Origin: Dermatobacter hominis
Lineage (GTDB): Bacteria > Actinomycetota > Acidimicrobiia > Acidimicrobiales > Microtrichaceae
Direction: 5' to 3'
Assembly (NCBI RefSeq): GCF_020715685.1
Contig: NZ_CP085840.1
Span: 3,286,001-3,350,000 of the forward strand
DNA: 64,000 nucleotides
The translations under genes and the position numbers were made by a program. The notes under the pieces were generated by a model. That model was not told the DNA's origin, searched no databases, and worked only from the letters and a program-made list of their open reading frames with translations. Below are positions 1-9,684 of the stretch, one piece after another (the stretch's first letter is position 1; each line of letters starts with the position of its first letter).

Positions 1-168
1 AACGCCGACGTGGCGGCGGAGCTCGTGCGCTCCACCGGGTGGGGCTACGTGCAGGTGCAGAACGAGCTGAACCGCCTCACGGGGATCGGCAAGGTGTCGG
101 AGGCGACGCTCGAGCAGCTCGAGGCTCGGCTCGACCACGGCCGCCGCTGGCTCCGCCGCGCCGGCTGA
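1..168 (+). CDS. C-terminal fragment of an unidentified protein
   Basis: An open frame runs from the left window edge to a TGA at 166-168 and gives 55 residues ending in a basic tail (RRWLRRAG). It is leucine- and glutamate-rich and looks alpha-helical; the stretch LNRLTGIGKVSEATLEQLEARL could be a helix-hairpin segment. Codon third positions are almost all G or C, as in the neighbouring genes, so it is probably real coding sequence. The family cannot be told from this tail. It converges on hrpB with a 58-bp gap. Confidence 0.5.
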   Translation, partial: NADVAAELVRSTGWGYVQVQNELNRLTGIGKVSEATLEQLEARLDHGRRWLRRAG

Positions 169-226
169 CCGGGCCCGGCGCCGGATCTGTGGTCAGGATC
201 GCGACAAGGGTTGTCCGTGTGCACCC

Positions 227-2803
227 CTATATCTCCCAGGGGCGCTCGGGCCAGGCGTGCTTGGGGTACCGGCCCCGCAGCTCCGAGCGCACCGCCGCGT
301 AGCTGCCCCGCCAGAAGCCCGGGAGGTCCGACGTCCGCTGCACCGGCCGACCGGCGGGGGACAGCAGCTCCAGCACGACCGGCACGCGCCCGCCGCCGAC
401 CGTCGGGTGCACGTCGGTGCCGAGCAGGTCCTGCAGGCGCGTGGCGAGCACCGGGCCGGGCGGTGGCCCACCGCCACCCGGGCCGTCGCCCGTGGCGTCG
501 TGCGGCTCGTAGCGGAGGCGCACGCGCCGGCCGGACGGCAGCTCGAGGTGGAGCGGCGCCAGCTCGTCGAGCGCCCGCCGCTCGTCCCACGCCAAGCCCT
601 CCGACAGCCAGCTCGCCACGTCCACCGTCGCGAGCTGCCGGCGTGAACCGGTGCCGGACGACGCCACCCGGTCGAGCAGGGCGTCGAGGTCGGGACCGGT
701 CGCCGCCTCGCCCGCACCGTCGCCCGCACCGCTGACCGGACCGTCGACCGCCCGCACGAGCGCCAACCGTGCCAGCAGCTCGTCGGCCCGGTGCCACCGG
801 TCGAACACGGCCTCGGGTCCCTGGCTGCGGACGCCCGCCGCCAGGGCGCGGCGCACCTCGTCGGCGGGCGGGTCGGGCCACCGCCGCTCGTCGAGCACGA
901 TCGCGCCGACCCGCCGCCGGGCGGTGGCGGCCACCTCGCGTCGCCCGGGGTCCCACGTGACCTCGCGCTCCTCGTCCGCCCGGTCGGCCAGGGCGTCGAG
1001 GGCGAGCTCGTCCTCCACGGCCACCGCCAGGTGCGTGGTGCCGACCGTGCCGTCGGCGCCGCGGTCGAGCGCGACGACGGCGAGCCAGGACGACCGGGCC
1101 AGCGGGTGGTCGGCGGGCCGGATGGCCACCTCGCCGCCGCCGACGAGCTGGTACACCGACTGCGGCCGCCCCCGGTCGTCGGTGCGGGTGCCGGTCCGAC
1201 GACGGGCCAGCCGATCCCGGTAGCCGGCCACGACGGCCCCGGCGACGGCGCCGTCGGCGTCGACCTGCCGGCCGGCCCGCGCGGGGCCGCGCCGGCGGTC
1301 GCGGCCGTCGGGCACCCGGCGCCGCCACTCGCGCGCCGCCTCACGCACCTCCCGCGGCGCATCGCCGCGCCGCAGCGCCCGCCACCGCTCCACGAGGTCG
1401 GGTTCGCCCGGCAGGTCGACCTCGAGCAGCGCCGCGAGCTCCGCGGCGCCGGCCGGACCGAGCGGACCGGAGGTCGCCTCGAGCACCACCGCGCCCAGCC
1501 GCGGGTGGAACCCCAGGTCGGCGAGGTCGCGACCCCGGGCGGTGAGGCGCCCGTCGGGTCCGGTCGCGCCGAGGTCGGCGAGCAGGCCGCGGGCCGCATC
1601 GAGGTGCGGTCCGGTCGGCGGGTCGAGGAAGCGCAGCTCCTCCGGGGTCGCGCCCCACGCCCGCACCTGCAGCAGGAGCGCCGAGAGGTCGCCGTCGAGG
1701 ACCTCGGGACGGTCGGCGGCCGGCCGGTGCCGCTCCTCGTCGGCCGACCACAACCGGTAGCACGTGCCCGGACCGGTGCGACCCGCCCGCCCGCGACGCT
1801 GGTCGGCGCCGGCCCGCGACACGGCGACGGTGACCAGCCCCGGGAGCGCCGTCGCCGGATCGACGCGCACGGTGCGGCGCCGCCCGGCGTCGACGACCAC
1901 CCGCACGCCCTCGACGGTGATCGACGTCTCCGCCACGGAGGTGGCGAGCACCACGCGGCGTCGACCTCGCGGGTCGGGCCGAAGGGCGGCGTCCTGCTCC
2001 GCAGCCGGCACGGAGCCGTGGAGCTCGTGCACCACGACGTCCGGACCGAGCCCGCCCACCGCGGCGTGGGTCCGACGGATCTCGCCCCGACCCGGGAGGA
2101 ACACGAGCAGGTCGCCGAGCACGCCGTCGGCCTCGGGTCCCGCCGCCAGCGCCTCGCGCACCACGGCCGCCACGCGGTCCTCGAGCCGGTCCCGGACCGA
2201 GCCGGGGCGGTGCAGGGTGCGGACGGGGTGCAGCGGCGCCGTCGCGGTCACGACCGGCGCGGGGTCGCCGTCCCCCAGCAGCGCGGCGACGGGGCCAGGG
2301 TCGAGCGTGGCCGACATCACGAGGAGGCGCAGGTCGGGACGCAGGGAGCTCCGCACGTCGAGGAGCAGCGCCAGCAGGAGGTCGATGTCGGCCGACCGCT
2401 CGTGGAACTCGTCGAGGAGCACCGCGGCGGTCGACGCCAACGTCGGGTCGCGCTGCAGGCGACGCAGGAGCAGCCCCTCGGTCACGAGCTCGATCCGGGT
2501 GGCCGGCCCCACCTCCCGATCGCCGCGCACCGAGTAGCCGACGGTGCCTCCCACGCCTCCGTCACCGGGGAGCTGGGCGGCGATCCGGCGGGCCGCGCTG
2601 CGGGCCGCGAGCCGCCGGGGCTGCACGACGACGATGCGGCCGTCGGCGGCCCACGGCTCGTCGAGCAGCGCGGGCGGGACGCCCGTCGTCTTGCCCGTCC
2701 CGGGGGGCGCGACGAGCACGGCGGCGCCGGGACCGGCGAGCGCCGACCGCAGCCGGGGCAGGACCTCGAGGACCGGGAGCGGCGGCGGGGAGGGTTCGGT
2801 CAA
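227..2803 (-). CDS. hrpB: ATP-dependent RNA helicase HrpB
   Basis: An 858-residue DEAH-box helicase of the HrpB family, close to the usual 800-850. The P-loop GTGKT is at residues 35-39 and the DEFH box at about 131-134. A SAT motif, the motif VI segment QRRGRAGR and the HrpB C-terminal signature YPKHAWPERPWE follow. HrpB proteins are DEAH helicases of poorly defined cellular role, presumed to act on RNA or ribonucleoprotein. The start is TTG at 2803; no ATG lies close upstream in frame. The stop is TAG. It lies 10 bp downstream of the Tat-lipoprotein gene on the same strand and may be co-transcribed, though no functional link is evident. Confidence 0.95.
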   Translation of the reverse strand: MTEPSPPPLPVLEVLPRLRSALAGPGAAVLVAPPGTGKTTGVPPALLDEPWAADGRIVVVQPRRLAARSAARRIAAQLPGDGGVGGTVGYSVRGDREVGPATRIELVTEGLLLRRLQRDPTLASTAAVLLDEFHERSADIDLLLALLLDVRSSLRPDLRLLVMSATLDPGPVAALLGDGDPAPVVTATAPLHPVRTLHRPGSVRDRLEDRVAAVVREALAAGPEADGVLGDLLVFLPGRGEIRRTHAAVGGLGPDVVVHELHGSVPAAEQDAALRPDPRGRRRVVLATSVAETSITVEGVRVVVDAGRRRTVRVDPATALPGLVTVAVSRAGADQRRGRAGRTGPGTCYRLWSADEERHRPAADRPEVLDGDLSALLLQVRAWGATPEELRFLDPPTGPHLDAARGLLADLGATGPDGRLTARGRDLADLGFHPRLGAVVLEATSGPLGPAGAAELAALLEVDLPGEPDLVERWRALRRGDAPREVREAAREWRRRVPDGRDRRRGPARAGRQVDADGAVAGAVVAGYRDRLARRRTGTRTDDRGRPQSVYQLVGGGEVAIRPADHPLARSSWLAVVALDRGADGTVGTTHLAVAVEDELALDALADRADEEREVTWDPGRREVAATARRRVGAIVLDERRWPDPPADEVRRALAAGVRSQGPEAVFDRWHRADELLARLALVRAVDGPVSGAGDGAGEAATGPDLDALLDRVASSGTGSRRQLATVDVASWLSEGLAWDERRALDELAPLHLELPSGRRVRLRYEPHDATGDGPGGGGPPPGPVLATRLQDLLGTDVHPTVGGGRVPVVLELLSPAGRPVQRTSDLPGFWRGSYAAVRSELRGRYPKHAWPERPWEI

Positions 2804-2813
2804 CCGTCCCCGT

Positions 2814-5051
2814 TCAGCTCGTCTCGCGTGCGCCGGTGGCCGTGTCGACGGCGAGGCGGTGGCCCGAGTCGGGGTCGAAGAGCTCGATCGATCCCTGCAG
2901 GTGGCACACCTCGCCCCACCGCGACCGGTGCCGGGGCCCGCCGTGCAGGGCGACCGCCACGCCGTCGACCGTGAGGTCGCCCTGGCTGCCGAAGCGCAGC
3001 GGCCCGGCCGACGGCGAGTCGAACGACACCTCCCAGCCGCCCGAGCCCATCGAGGCCGAGACGGGTGCGGCGGCGATCGCTGCGACGAAGGCGTCGAAGG
3101 CGGCCTCGGTCGAGGGCCCCCAGTCCGCGGCGCGGGCCACCTCGCAGACCCACACGTTGCGCGGGTCGCCGGTGGCCACCAGGTCGAACGGCTGGTCGAA
3201 GGTGGCGCTCGAGATGACCGGCGTCGTGCGCCACTCGGTCGGCAGGTGCGACCACAGCGCGACGAACCCGTCGCCCCGACGGCCGAACGTCCAGCCGCCC
3301 TGCTGCACGACGGCGTCGAAGCGCTCCTGCGGGAAGAAGGCGTGGGTGTACGGCTCGTAGTCGATCGTGAACCCGAGCGAACCCAGGTCGAGCGGCTCGT
3401 AGCCCGGCCAGTAGCAGTGGATCGAGACCTGCTCGTGCTGCGCGCTGCGCGGCATCGACGCGGTCCCGGTCCAGTACCCGGAGTCCTCGCCCCGCCCGTC
3501 GACCCCCGGGACGGCGGTCGGGTGGGTCGTGAAGACGAAGGCGTCGGCGTCGAGCGTCGCCTGCCACGCGTGGGACTGCTCCATCGCGTGCCCCACCCGG
3601 TGGTCGACCACCGTCGACAGCATCACGTCGGGGCTGCGCCACGTGACCGTGTGCGGCTCGCCGAGCAGGCCTGCGGCCGTGACCGGCGCGAGCTCCCGGG
3701 CGAGCAGCTGGGCTGCGGCCGGGTTCTCGGAGAGGATGCGCATCGAGCGGTACGGCCGGAAGAGCGAGGTGTCCCAGAGGCGGTAGCGGTCGGCGACGGC
3801 CAGCGTGGCGGGCAGCAGCTGCCAGCTCGTCATCGCACCCTGTGCCCACCAGAACTCGAGCTCCGACTCGTCGAAGCCGTGGCCGTCGACGGGCTCGGGC
3901 CACGGGGTGACCGGAGCGGTCGGGTCGAGCGGCAGCCCGTGGCGCTCGAGCACCGTGCCGACCTCGTCGCTGATCGCCATGCGGCGGACGACCTCGGGCA
4001 GCCGGTAGCGGTCGGTGGCGATGAAGCCGAGGCAGCTCGCATCGGATGCGCTCACGAAGCCGACCGGGGTGCCGTCGGCCAGCGTGGTGTCGGAGAAGAG
4101 GAGGTTCGCGAGCGTGAACGTGTTCTCGTCCCGCGCCGTCATCTTGTCCTTCTCGTACGTGCGCCCGCGCGTGGCGCCGTAGACGCCACGGTGCAGGTGG
4201 GCCGCGAGGTCGACGAGGCACAGGTCGAGGGCGCCCGAGGCGGCCCGCTGCAGCTCGACGTCGTCGGCCGGGCTGAGCTCGATGACCGTGAGCAGCGGGT
4301 TGATGTCGAGCGGCAGGTACACGTTGGAGTGCCACTCGCTGAACCCGTAGCGACCGCGCTCCCGGATCCACTCGAGGATCACGGGGCGGGCCCGCGCCGC
4401 GTGCTGCGCACCGGTCAGGCCGGTCACGGTGAACGTCGCGTCGGGCTGGGCCAGCCCCGACAGCAGCTCGTCGACGGCGAAGATCAGCCGGTGGTTCTCG
4501 GACCAGAACCACTTGTGGTCGAGCCGGTCGGCCGGCAGCGGGTCGTCGTAGCGGTAGCGGAACTCCCGCATGCGCAGCTCGATCGCCTCGATGACCGCCG
4601 GGTCGATCCGGGGGCCGCCCGTCGCACCGGCGCGGGCGTCGAGCGCGTGGACCCAGTGCAGGTACATCAGCGTGAAGTCGCCGGTGTCGGCCCACGTGTC
4701 GAGCTGCGTCCAGGCCGCCTGGAGGGAGTCGACGGTGACGGCCGAGGGATCCCAGGTGAAGCCGGCGTCGCGCGACGCCCGCAGCTGGTGCAGGGCGATC
4801 GAACTGGGGCTCGACGCGCCCAGCTGGCCGGTGGCGAACTGCAGGTACTCGGCCGCCCGCGCCTGCCACGCCGCCTCGTCGACCAGGCCGGCCGACCCGG
4901 GCGCGATCAGCGGTCCGGGCGCGCCGATCGAGGGGACGGCGCAGCCGGGCGGCGGGCCCCCCGGTCCGGTCGCCGGGGGCGCGCACGCCGCCAGCACCCC
5001 CGCACCGGCGATCGCCGTGCCGCCCGCCAGGAACTCCCGCCTCGTGACCAT
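2814..5051 (-). CDS. Tat-exported lipoprotein of unknown function
   Basis: A 745-residue protein starting at the ATG at 5051, preceded by an AGGGGG ribosome-binding site. The N-terminus carries a twin-arginine motif (TRREFL, residues 3-8), a hydrophobic stretch and a lipobox (LAAC). The product should therefore be folded in the cytoplasm, exported by Tat and lipid-anchored outside. The mature part is rich in Trp, His and Asp, with stretches such as WSENHRL, FSEWHSNVY and YEKDKMTA. These look like conserved positions of an alpha-toroid or lyase-like enzyme, but I cannot name a family. An in-frame extension upstream to 6632 is antisense shadow of the amidohydrolase gene. Tat use suggests a cofactor or pre-folded active site. 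Confidence 0.85.
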   Translation of the reverse strand: MVTRREFLAGGTAIAGAGVLAACAPPATGPGGPPPGCAVPSIGAPGPLIAPGSAGLVDEAAWQARAAEYLQFATGQLGASSPSSIALHQLRASRDAGFTWDPSAVTVDSLQAAWTQLDTWADTGDFTLMYLHWVHALDARAGATGGPRIDPAVIEAIELRMREFRYRYDDPLPADRLDHKWFWSENHRLIFAVDELLSGLAQPDATFTVTGLTGAQHAARARPVILEWIRERGRYGFSEWHSNVYLPLDINPLLTVIELSPADDVELQRAASGALDLCLVDLAAHLHRGVYGATRGRTYEKDKMTARDENTFTLANLLFSDTTLADGTPVGFVSASDASCLGFIATDRYRLPEVVRRMAISDEVGTVLERHGLPLDPTAPVTPWPEPVDGHGFDESELEFWWAQGAMTSWQLLPATLAVADRYRLWDTSLFRPYRSMRILSENPAAAQLLARELAPVTAAGLLGEPHTVTWRSPDVMLSTVVDHRVGHAMEQSHAWQATLDADAFVFTTHPTAVPGVDGRGEDSGYWTGTASMPRSAQHEQVSIHCYWPGYEPLDLGSLGFTIDYEPYTHAFFPQERFDAVVQQGGWTFGRRGDGFVALWSHLPTEWRTTPVISSATFDQPFDLVATGDPRNVWVCEVARAADWGPSTEAAFDAFVAAIAAAPVSASMGSGGWEVSFDSPSAGPLRFGSQGDLTVDGVAVALHGGPRHRSRWGEVCHLQGSIELFDPDSGHRLAVDTATGARETS

Positions 5052-5110
5052 GTCGCCCAGCCCCCTGTGCCTGCACCGACGTGCCGCGGCCCGTCGCCGA
5101 CGACGCCAGC

Positions 5111-6844
5111 TCAGCGCTCGTCGGGCCCCGACCGCAACACGGTCCCCGGCAGCTCGCCGGTGTGCTCCCCGTGCTCCAGCGCGACCGTACCGTTCACGAC
5201 GGTGGCGACATAGCCCTCGGCGCGCTGGATCCACCGTCCGGCGCCCTTGGGGAGGTCGTGCGCGAACTCGGGGACGGGCAACGCTAGCCCGTCCCAGTCG
5301 ATGACGTTGATGTCGGCCGCGGCACCCGGCACCACCCGGCCCCGGTCGGTCAGGCCGACGAAGTCGGCCGTGTCCGAGCTGAGCCGCTGCACCGCGCGCT
5401 CGATGGGGACGAGGCCGTGGTCGCGGGTCCAGTGGGTCAGGAACCACGTCGGCTGGCTGGCGTCGAGGATCTGCCCGACGTGAGCGCCGGCATCCGCGAG
5501 GCCCATGATCACCGTGTCGTCGAGGAGCATCTCGGCGATCGCGTCCATCGACTGGTTGAGGAGCGGCCAGTAGACGAGCACCCGCCCGTCGGTCCGGTCG
5601 CACAGGTCGAGGAACGCCTCCGCCATCGACACGCCCCGCTCGGCCGCCACCGCCGGCAGGGAGGAGCGGGGGTCGCAGTCGTAGCGTGCGATGCCGTCGC
5701 GCTGGCCGGGGACGCCGTCGGCGCCGGTCACGAAGAAGCGCGTCAGCTCCTCCGCGCTCGGGCCCGACTCGGCCTCGGCGATCAGGCGCGACCTGGTCTC
5801 GGGGTCCCGGATGGCGGCGAGCCGCCCGCCGAGGTCGAGGTCGCGGAGGGCCGCCCACGAGGGGTGGCGACCGAACGGCGTGGCCGACTGGAGCGAGAAG
5901 AGCACGCCGATGCCCCTCGACGTGGTCTGCGGGCGGATCAGCGCGCCCTCGGCGTTGGCGGCGCGCGCGAGCTCGACGGCGAGCCGGTGGTGCTCCGGGT
6001 TCTCGAACGTGTGGGTGAGGTTGAACGTGACCGGGCGACCGGTGCGGAGCGCCACCTCCCGCATCCACTCGAGCTCGGAGCGGCACCGCGGCTCGGACGG
6101 GCCCTCGCCGTCGAAGCGAGGCGCGCTCTCGAAGATGCCGCGCCGCCAGCCCCCGAGCACGCCGGCGAGCGTGAGCAGCTCCTCGCGGTCGGCGAAGGTC
6201 CCCGGCACCTGGCGCCCGTCGGGCACCTTGTGGCGCAGCGTGCGGGACGTCGAGAACCCGAGCGCGCCGGCGGCCATCGCCTCGTCGAGGAGCCCGACCA
6301 TCTCCTCGAGCTCCGCGGCCGTCGGTTCGGCGTCGGGGTCCATCGACCGGTCGCCCATGGCCCAGTACCGGAGGGCGCAGTGGCCGACCATGCCGCCCAG
6401 GTTCATCGCGCTGGGCGTGCGCTCGAGGCTGTCGAGGTACCCGCCGTAGGTCTCCCAGTCCCAGGGGAGCGCGGCCATGATCGACTCGGCGGGGATGTCC
6501 TCGACCGACTCCATCATGTCGGCGAGGTAGGCCCGGTCGTCGGGTCTGCACGGTGCGAACGTGACGCCGCAGTTGCCCATCACCACGCTCGTCACGCCGT
6601 GCCAGCTGGAGCTGGTGCCGAGCGGGTCCCACGCCACCTGCGCGTCGAGGTGCGTGTGCAGGTCGACGAAGCCCGGGGTGACGACCAGGCCGTCGGCGTC
6701 GATCTCGCGATCGCCCCGCCCGGCGTCGCCCGGTCCGGTCACCTCGGTGACGGTCCCGTCGTCGACCGCCACGTCGGCGGGGCGGGCCGGCGCGCCGGTC
6801 CCGTCCACCAGCCGCCCTCCACGGATCACCAGGTCGTGCGCCAT
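5111..6844 (-). CDS. N-acyl-D-amino-acid deacylase-type amidohydrolase
   Basis: A 577-residue member of the D-aminoacylase branch of the amidohydrolase superfamily. It begins with the small beta-sandwich segment MAHDLVIRGGRLVDGTG and reaches the first metal motif PGFVDLHTHLDAQ (HxH) at about residues 57-69. A conserved NCGV segment follows near residue 92. Near the C-terminus are DAGAHVGQ and the return of the beta-sandwich (NVIDWDGLALPVPEFAHDLPKGA). Family members hydrolyse N-acyl-D-amino acids or related cyclic amides with one or two zinc ions; the substrate here is unknown. It is upstream of the Tat lipoprotein on the same strand with a 59-bp gap, so a shared transcript is possible. Confidence 0.9.
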   Translation of the reverse strand: MAHDLVIRGGRLVDGTGAPARPADVAVDDGTVTEVTGPGDAGRGDREIDADGLVVTPGFVDLHTHLDAQVAWDPLGTSSSWHGVTSVVMGNCGVTFAPCRPDDRAYLADMMESVEDIPAESIMAALPWDWETYGGYLDSLERTPSAMNLGGMVGHCALRYWAMGDRSMDPDAEPTAAELEEMVGLLDEAMAAGALGFSTSRTLRHKVPDGRQVPGTFADREELLTLAGVLGGWRRGIFESAPRFDGEGPSEPRCRSELEWMREVALRTGRPVTFNLTHTFENPEHHRLAVELARAANAEGALIRPQTTSRGIGVLFSLQSATPFGRHPSWAALRDLDLGGRLAAIRDPETRSRLIAEAESGPSAEELTRFFVTGADGVPGQRDGIARYDCDPRSSLPAVAAERGVSMAEAFLDLCDRTDGRVLVYWPLLNQSMDAIAEMLLDDTVIMGLADAGAHVGQILDASQPTWFLTHWTRDHGLVPIERAVQRLSSDTADFVGLTDRGRVVPGAAADINVIDWDGLALPVPEFAHDLPKGAGRWIQRAEGYVATVVNGTVALEHGEHTGELPGTVLRSGPDER

Positions 6845-6890
6845 GTCGCGACCCTACGGCGCGCGCCGTCCCCCTTCCCGCCGGACGCGG

Positions 6891-8027
6891 TCAGGGGACG
6901 ATGCGGCCCTGCAGCGCCTGGGCGGTCCAGATGACGAGGCCGGCGGACCCGGCGCAGGCCACCAGGACCTCCTTCCAGCGCCGGTCCGACCACTGCGCCA
7001 GGGCCACGACGAGCGGCACGGCCAGCAGGCCGTAGCGGCCGATCGAGTCGATCGTCTGGGCGGCGAGCGCCACCAGCAGGGTCACGACGCTGAACGCGAC
7101 CCACGACCAGGGCTGTCGCCGCCGGACGGCGACGACGACGAGCACGCACCACAGCACCACGAAGGGCACGAGCTCGGTGTCGGTGCCGTGCAGGAGCCCC
7201 CACGCCGACTCCGCCGCCCGGACGAACGGGTTGCGGAAGTCGCCGCGGATCGGCCGCTGCTGCTCCCACGGCGACAGCCAGTCGCCGGTGGTGCGGGCGA
7301 TCCACGCCACCGACGCCAGCAGCCCCAGCGGTGCGGCCGCGAGCGCGCCCAGGGCGGGGATCACCTTCGGCCGGGGCCGCGCCGTGACGAGCTCGATGAG
7401 GATCGGCACGCAGAGGAGGAGGCCGGTCGGCCGCAGCGCTCCGGCCAGGAGCGCGAACCCGGCCGCCGCCCACCAGCTCCGCCGGTGCAGCGCCAACAGC
7501 GTGCCGGCGGTCGCCAGCAGCGCCAGGCCCTCCGTGTAGGGCCACACGAACACGATGGCGGCCGGCACGATGGCGACCATCCAGGCGGAGCGGAGCCCGA
7601 CCGCGTCGGCCTCGTCGCGGCCGCAGCGGTCGGCGAGAACCTCCCTCGCCAGCTGGGCCAGCACCACGGCGCCGGCGAGCGCGGCCAGGTTCCCGACGAC
7701 CACGAGCGCGATGTCGTCGCGACCGCCGAAGAGCGGCGACAGCCAGCGGCCGAGCAGGGGGTACAGCGGGAAGAACCGGGCGCCGTCGGCGGCGACCGCG
7801 TCGTAGCCGCCGCGCGCGATCAGGTCGTAGAAGTGCGAGTCCCACGACAGGAGCGCCTGCGGCAGCGGGAAGTCCGGGCGGGCCGACAGCTGCGGGTCGG
7901 GGGTCAGCAGGTGGGCGACCCAGAACCCGAGCGCCACGCACACCCGCGCCCACACCCAGCCGACGAGGCCGACGAGCAGGCTGCGCCGCAGGTCGACCGG
8001 TGCGGCGCGGCGGACCCCGACGCTCAC
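6891..8027 (-). CDS. PIG-V-like membrane mannosyltransferase
   Basis: A 378-residue polytopic membrane protein. WDSHFYDLIARGGYD near residue 60 and RFFPLYPLLGRWLSP near residue 80 match the conserved blocks of PIG-V/GT-C type mannosyltransferases, in which a lumenal or extracytoplasmic acidic residue supports transfer from a polyprenyl-phosphate sugar. About eight to ten hydrophobic segments follow. The start is GTG at 8027, 10 bp after the stop of the upstream GT39-like gene, so the two are almost certainly one operon. The likely role is extracytoplasmic glycan or lipoglycan mannosylation; donor and acceptor are inferred from family only. Confidence 0.8.
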   Translation of the reverse strand: MSVGVRRAAPVDLRRSLLVGLVGWVWARVCVALGFWVAHLLTPDPQLSARPDFPLPQALLSWDSHFYDLIARGGYDAVAADGARFFPLYPLLGRWLSPLFGGRDDIALVVVGNLAALAGAVVLAQLAREVLADRCGRDEADAVGLRSAWMVAIVPAAIVFVWPYTEGLALLATAGTLLALHRRSWWAAAGFALLAGALRPTGLLLCVPILIELVTARPRPKVIPALGALAAAPLGLLASVAWIARTTGDWLSPWEQQRPIRGDFRNPFVRAAESAWGLLHGTDTELVPFVVLWCVLVVVAVRRRQPWSWVAFSVVTLLVALAAQTIDSIGRYGLLAVPLVVALAQWSDRRWKEVLVACAGSAGLVIWTAQALQGRIVP

Positions 8028-8037
8028 GAGGACCGGC

Positions 8038-9684
8038 TCATGTGGCCGGGAACTCGAGGAGCATCATCCCGGGCTCGTCCTCGTTGCGGTCGTCGGGCGA
8101 CACGAGCACCCTCGGCGCGCCCCTCGACTGGATCAGTGCGGTCTGGATGCCCTCGCACTTGCCCTCGAGGGTCTTGTAGCCCTCGGTCACCGCAAGCAGG
8201 AGCGTCCGCCCGTCGGCGCGCTCGGTGATCCGGCCCGCCACCTCGGCGGGGTCGATCGCGGCGTTGCGGTCCTTGTAGTCGACCCAGTCGACGAACCGCG
8301 GGTCGTCGAGCCGCGGCGCGGCGACGACCTCGACGCGGTCGTCGACCCCCCGGTCGCGCAGGGCCCGCTGCACCGACGGGCCGTTCTGGTCCGGGCAGGT
8401 GACCAGCAGCGGCTCGGGCGAGCCGGCGGGCGCGGCGTCGAGCACCTGGACGACGGCGTCGCCGACGTCGCCGGCCTGGGTGCGGACCCGACCGACCTCG
8501 ACGACCACGCCGACCGCGAACCCGGCCACCACGACGACGGCGACGATCCGCCGCCATGCGTCGTTGCCGATCGCGGTGAGGCCCATCGCCACCAGCAGCA
8601 CGATGAGGGGCACGACCACCGCGAGGTACCGGGCCGAGAACGCGGAGCGGGAGACGAAGCTCGCCGCCCACGCCAGCGCCAGGGTCGCGGCGACCACGAC
8701 GCCCTCGCGCCGGGCCGTGGGCCGCACCCGCCAGCCGAGCTCGACGCGCCCGATCGCGTTGGTGGCGCCGAAGAGGCCGAGCGCCATCAGCCCCGCCACC
8801 ACGTAGGCCGTCAGCTGCGGTTCGGCGACGCTCCCGCCGAAGACCTGGATCATCCCGAGCACGCCGAATGCGGCCGGGCGCACGACGTCGCCCCACGGCG
8901 TGCCGGTGTGGGCGCTCTGGTACAGCATCGTCGGCAGCCAGGGCAGGAAGCTCAGGGCGCCGACGACGATCGCGGCGGCGAGCCCGAGCTCGGCGTTGCG
9001 CCGGTGCGCCTCGCCCCGCCGGTGGTCGACGACGGCCTGCACGAGCAGGACGATGCCGAGCCCGCCCAGCAGCCACAGCGACCAGTAGTGCGTCCACAGC
9101 AGCAGGCCCGCCACGACCGCGGTGCCGATCGCGGTCGACCAGCGCGGCCGCTCCCGGTGGTGGTCGACGAGCAGGTAGCCGACCAGCACCAGGAGCATCA
9201 CGAGCGAGTACATCCGGGTCTCCGACGAGTACCGGATCGCGAAGGGCAGCGCGGCCAGCAGCACGAGCGCGGCCGTGGCGGTGCGGCGCGCCCGGGCCGG
9301 GTCGCGGACGCCCTCGGCGTCGGGCCGCCCGCCGACGCGCAGCCCCGCCCACCACGCGAGCGGGAGCGCGGCCACGCCGAGGATCCCCGACAGCGCCCGC
9401 AGCGCCCAGGGGGACCAGCCGACGACGGCACCCCAGGCGTGCAGCAGCACGTAGTAGAGCGGCGGGTGGCCGTCGCGCTCCAGCGCCCCGCGGATGTCGC
9501 CGAGCGGCAGCTGGGCGATGTTGGCCGAGAGCGACTCGTCGAGCCACATCGACCCGCGAGGCAGGAACCGCGCAACGACGCCGGCGGCGACGACCACCGC
9601 GACGGCCGCGGTCACCCACCACGGGGTGTCCGGTCGCCTCTCGGTGCCGAGGTCCTCGGCCGGGGACGCAGTCGCGTCAGCCAC
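8038..9684 (-). CDS. GT39/ArnT-like membrane glycosyltransferase
   Basis: A 548-residue GT-C membrane transferase. After the first transmembrane segment comes MWLDESLSANIAQLP, with the Asp-Glu pair typical of dolichyl-phosphate-mannose-protein mannosyltransferase relatives. DGHPPLYYVLLHAWG, the second hallmark, follows. Around ten hydrophobic segments come next, then a soluble C-terminal domain. I chose the GTG at 9684: it overlaps the upstream stop as GTGGCTGA and has GGGAG nine bases upstream, which suggests translational coupling. An ATG at 9729 in the same frame would add 15 residues but overlap the upstream gene by 53 bp. It is the middle gene of a three-gene glycosyltransferase operon. 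Confidence 0.85.
   Translation of the reverse strand: MADATASPAEDLGTERRPDTPWWVTAAVAVVVAAGVVARFLPRGSMWLDESLSANIAQLPLGDIRGALERDGHPPLYYVLLHAWGAVVGWSPWALRALSGILGVAALPLAWWAGLRVGGRPDAEGVRDPARARRTATAALVLLAALPFAIRYSSETRMYSLVMLLVLVGYLLVDHHRERPRWSTAIGTAVVAGLLLWTHYWSLWLLGGLGIVLLVQAVVDHRRGEAHRRNAELGLAAAIVVGALSFLPWLPTMLYQSAHTGTPWGDVVRPAAFGVLGMIQVFGGSVAEPQLTAYVVAGLMALGLFGATNAIGRVELGWRVRPTARREGVVVAATLALAWAASFVSRSAFSARYLAVVVPLIVLLVAMGLTAIGNDAWRRIVAVVVVAGFAVGVVVEVGRVRTQAGDVGDAVVQVLDAAPAGSPEPLLVTCPDQNGPSVQRALRDRGVDDRVEVVAAPRLDDPRFVDWVDYKDRNAAIDPAEVAGRITERADGRTLLLAVTEGYKTLEGKCEGIQTALIQSRGAPRVLVSPDDRNEDEPGMMLLEFPAT

Noticed and set aside
791-2974. Long plus-strand ORF opposite hrpB
   Set aside because: It is antisense to a well-supported helicase gene; its composition (Arg, Gly, Pro, His-rich) is typical of shadow frames in GC-rich DNA.
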